In this document: in pieces, positions 62,109-64,000 of the stretch
Layout of the letters: every line of letters begins with the position of its first letter
Numbering within the stretch: the stretch's first letter is position 1
Source of the DNA: JBFWVR01 sp050246635
Lineage (GTDB): Bacteria > Acidobacteriota > Vicinamibacteria > Vicinamibacterales > UBA2999
DNA: 64,000 bases
Assembly (NCBI GenBank): GCA_050246635.1
Contig: JBFWVR010000005.1
Coordinates: 1-64,000 of the forward strand
Reading direction: 5' to 3'
Program-made: the position numbers and the translations under genes
The notes under the pieces: generated by a model
The model's input: only the letters and a program-made list of their open reading frames with translations
Told to the model about the DNA's origin: nothing
The model's database searches: none

Positions 62109-62624
62109 ATGTTCACGACACGGAAATGGCTTCTTGCCCCTGCGCTGACGCTGCCGCTGAGCCTGGCCGCTTGCGGGGGGGACGCGGCGGTGCCGCCGAG
62201 CGCCCAGGACGACGCGCCGACCGCCGGCGAGACCGCGCTCCAGGACGAGCCACGGACGGTCACCGGATGCCTGCGCGGCGGCGAGGAGGCCGGCACCTTC
62301 GTCGTCACCGCTGATGCCAATTCGCTCACGTCCCTGACCGCCAGGTCGGCGACGGGTGAGCTGCCGACCTACACCTACGTGCTCGACACCGGGCAGGACC
62401 TGTCGTCGATGGTCGGGCACCAGGTGGCCGTGACCGGCACGGTCGAGGCGTCTGACGACTTCGAGCACACGCGCTCGCGCGAAACCGAGCAGCCCACCAC
62501 CGAGGGCGAGACGGTCACGCCGACGGTCGAGACGGAGCGCGACTTCGACCTGGAGCTGCGCCGGTTAGCGGTCGAGGACATCCGCTCCGTGGATGACACG
62601 TGCGACACGGGCACGAACCGTTAG
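62109..62624 (+). CDS. Hypothetical lipoprotein
   Basis: A 171-residue lipoprotein. The ATG follows AAAGGAGG, and the signal peptide ends in the lipobox LAAC with Cys22. The mature part is acidic and Thr/Glu-rich with two conserved-looking patches (RTVTGCLRGGEEAGTFVVTA and TYVLDTGQDLSSMVGHQVAV, then TGTV), an OB-like pattern seen in small secreted proteins of this phylum. A second Cys pair (CLRGG, DDTCDTG) could form a disulfide. Function unknown. Confidence 0.75.
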   Translation: MFTTRKWLLAPALTLPLSLAACGGDAAVPPSAQDDAPTAGETALQDEPRTVTGCLRGGEEAGTFVVTADANSLTSLTARSATGELPTYTYVLDTGQDLSSMVGHQVAVTGTVEASDDFEHTRSRETEQPTTEGETVTPTVETERDFDLELRRLAVEDIRSVDDTCDTGTNR

Positions 62625-62876
62625 TGGCCTCCCGCCCCGCGACACCCGGGCCGGCGTCTCCGCGCCGGCCCGCGCGGTCGGCAACTGGGCGCCGAGGCGA
62701 CCGAACGGGAACGAGGCGCCACGCCGTGGCGCGCCGGCAGGAGTTGGGCGGCATCCGGGTGTCCATCGTATCCCCGGGGGGAGTTCGCCGTGATCAGGCC
62801 GGTCCGCGCCACTGGAGACGCGGCGAACGGGTTGTCACGCGCAACAACGAGCGGCCTCTCCGGGAAAGCCGGTCGG

Positions 62877-63905
62877 TTACCTTGCCAACAAACGCGCGAC
62901 CGGCCGCAGCGTCGGGACGTGATCGCAGACCGCCTTCACGATCGAGAGCATGGGCACGGCGAGGATGGTGCCCCAGGCGCCCCAGATCCACGTCCACACG
63001 AGCAGCCCCAGGAAGACCACCACCATGTGCATGCGTTCGGTCTTGCCGAGCAGCGGTGGCAGCAGCAGCCAGCCCTCCGCCGACGTGACGGCCAGCGCGG
63101 CTGCCGACACCTGGATCGCCGGCCAGATGTCCCCGAACTGCGTCAGCCCGACGACGAACAGGCCGCCCGAGACAATCACCGGTCCGAAGTACGGGATCGA
63201 GTTGAAGAGCCCGGCCGCGAGCCCCCAGACGGCCGCCTGCTGCAGCCCGAGCGCCTGGAGCGCCGCCCACGTCGCCGCCGCCACCACTACGGCCGTGCCC
63301 GCGCGGACAAGGAGGAACCGCTGCACCTGCGTGTTGATGTCGTCGAGCACGCCGATCGTGGCCTGGCGTCGTTCACGATCACGGCCCGCCAGCTCGAGGA
63401 AACGTTCCTTGAAGTGCGAGCCCGAGAGCAGCAGGAAATAGGTCAGGAACACGACGACGGTCACGGAGCCCGCCGCGGCCATCAGCCAGCTCGCGCCCTG
63501 CTGCAGCAGCGCCGGAGACGGGGAGCGCGCGGCCTGTTCCGCCTGCCGCGCCGCGCCGGGACCAAGCCCGATCCAGTCGGCGGCCTCACGCGTGGCGTCC
63601 GGGATGGCCGACGCGGCTCGCGAGATGTCGTCACGAAGCGCGTAGCCGCCCCACATCGCCAGGCCGAGCAGCAGGCTCAGCACGAGCGCCGCCCCGGCGA
63701 AGCGGGGCAGGCGGTGGCAGGCCAGCCATTCCACCACGGGCTCGAGCGCGTAGCTCAGGAGCACCGAGACGACGATGGGGATGAGCAGGGAGCTGGCCGT
63801 CCGGAGGAACAGCACCGCCGCCAGCACCGCGAGGATCCACAACGCCATCCGGCCACTCGACGGCGACGACGGGCGCGACGCGGGTGCGGTGTCGGCTCCC
63901 GCCAT
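62877..63905 (-). CDS. AI-2E/PerM-family membrane protein
   Basis: A 342-residue permease-like protein of the AI-2E transporter (UPF0118/PerM) family. N-terminal helices (ALWILAVLAAVLFLRTA, LLIPIVVSVLLSYALEPVVE) are followed by a soluble loop and C-terminal helices with the family motifs FNSIPYFGPVIV and LLLPPLLGKTERMHMVVVFL. Members export AI-2, indole or sodium, or have unknown substrates. The start overlaps the stop of the upstream gene (TAATG), so the two are in one operon. Confidence 0.88.
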   Translation of the reverse strand: MAGADTAPASRPSSPSSGRMALWILAVLAAVLFLRTASSLLIPIVVSVLLSYALEPVVEWLACHRLPRFAGAALVLSLLLGLAMWGGYALRDDISRAASAIPDATREAADWIGLGPGAARQAEQAARSPSPALLQQGASWLMAAAGSVTVVVFLTYFLLLSGSHFKERFLELAGRDRERRQATIGVLDDINTQVQRFLLVRAGTAVVVAAATWAALQALGLQQAAVWGLAAGLFNSIPYFGPVIVSGGLFVVGLTQFGDIWPAIQVSAAALAVTSAEGWLLLPPLLGKTERMHMVVVFLGLLVWTWIWGAWGTILAVPMLSIVKAVCDHVPTLRPVARLLAR

Positions 63906-64000
63906 TACGACCCCTGACGCGGCCCCTTGGCGTGCACGACCCTGGGCTTCTTGACGCCAGGTCGTGTGATCCGCTGCCGGCCACTGGGCCGCTTCTTCTC
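63905..64000 (-). CDS. C-terminal end of an unknown gene (partial)
   Basis: Only the last 31 codons are in the window. They are very basic (EKKRPSGRQRITRPGVKKPR and on), a Lys/Arg-rich tail as in nucleic-acid-binding proteins. It overlaps the PerM-like gene by one base. The identity cannot be told from this piece. Confidence 0.5.
   Translation of the reverse strand, partial: EKKRPSGRQRITRPGVKKPRVVHAKGPRQGS

Overview
The window is GC-rich (about 70%) chromosomal DNA that looks like an Acidobacteriota genome, most likely class Vicinamibacteria. This is inferred from the gene repertoire: a TIGR03436-type VWFA protein, TonB-dependent receptors with N-terminal carboxypeptidase-regulatory domains, BlaI/M56 pairs, a secreted DUF5117-type metalloprotease, and many intergenic repeats of short unit. 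No rRNA or marker gene is present, so the lineage remains an inference.

Layout. 0.3-7.4 kb: two secreted or outer-membrane proteins, an orphan NarL-type regulator whose sensor kinase survives only as a C-terminal stub, a damaged gene pair, a VWFA protein and a 1-Cys peroxiredoxin. 7.4-10.3 kb: a threonine operon (hom-thrC) behind a classical attenuator with a Thr-rich leader peptide and an intrinsic terminator. 11-19 kb: an Oar-type TonB receptor, then a BlaI repressor, an M56 protease fused to a Ni/Co-type transporter, and a second TonB receptor. 19-22 kb: a two-component system, a small HTH gene and Pal. 22-28 kb: metalloprotease, MbfA iron exporter, a 29-residue membrane peptide, a YciE-type ferritin-like protein and a DUF6496 basic protein. 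28-32 kb: a large hybrid kinase and a VWFA fragment. 32-33 kb: ParDE toxin-antitoxin. 33.1-37.9 kb: a small, visibly less GC-rich island at tRNA-Pro(UGG), bounded by a 48-bp duplication of the tRNA 3' half and carrying a HEPN protein, AbiEi/AbiEii, a decayed tyrosine integrase and an IS3 scrap. 38-46 kb: radical SAM/SPASM enzyme, epimerase, TetR regulator, glycosyltransferase and an ExeM-like nuclease. 46.7-50.1 kb: an amidase-GerMN-rph-rdgB operon. 50-54.9 kb: a fused double acetyltransferase, a Gdx-type SMR exporter, dienelactone hydrolase and HemG-like flavodoxin. 54.9-60.5 kb: a tightly overlapped operon of an AcvB/VirJ-like hydrolase, MprF, OmpR-type regulator and kinase, predicted to make, turn over and control lysyl-phosphatidylglycerol. 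60.5-64 kb: a secreted deiminase-like enzyme, a lipoprotein and a PerM-type protein.

Most notable are the BlaI / M56-transporter fusion / TonB receptor unit, which looks like a metal-responsive uptake or homeostasis module; the threonine attenuator; the tRNA-Pro island with its HEPN and AbiE genes and tRNA-tail-derived 52-bp repeats; and the 9-bp-period repeats, one of which forms an in-frame linker joining two acetyltransferases.
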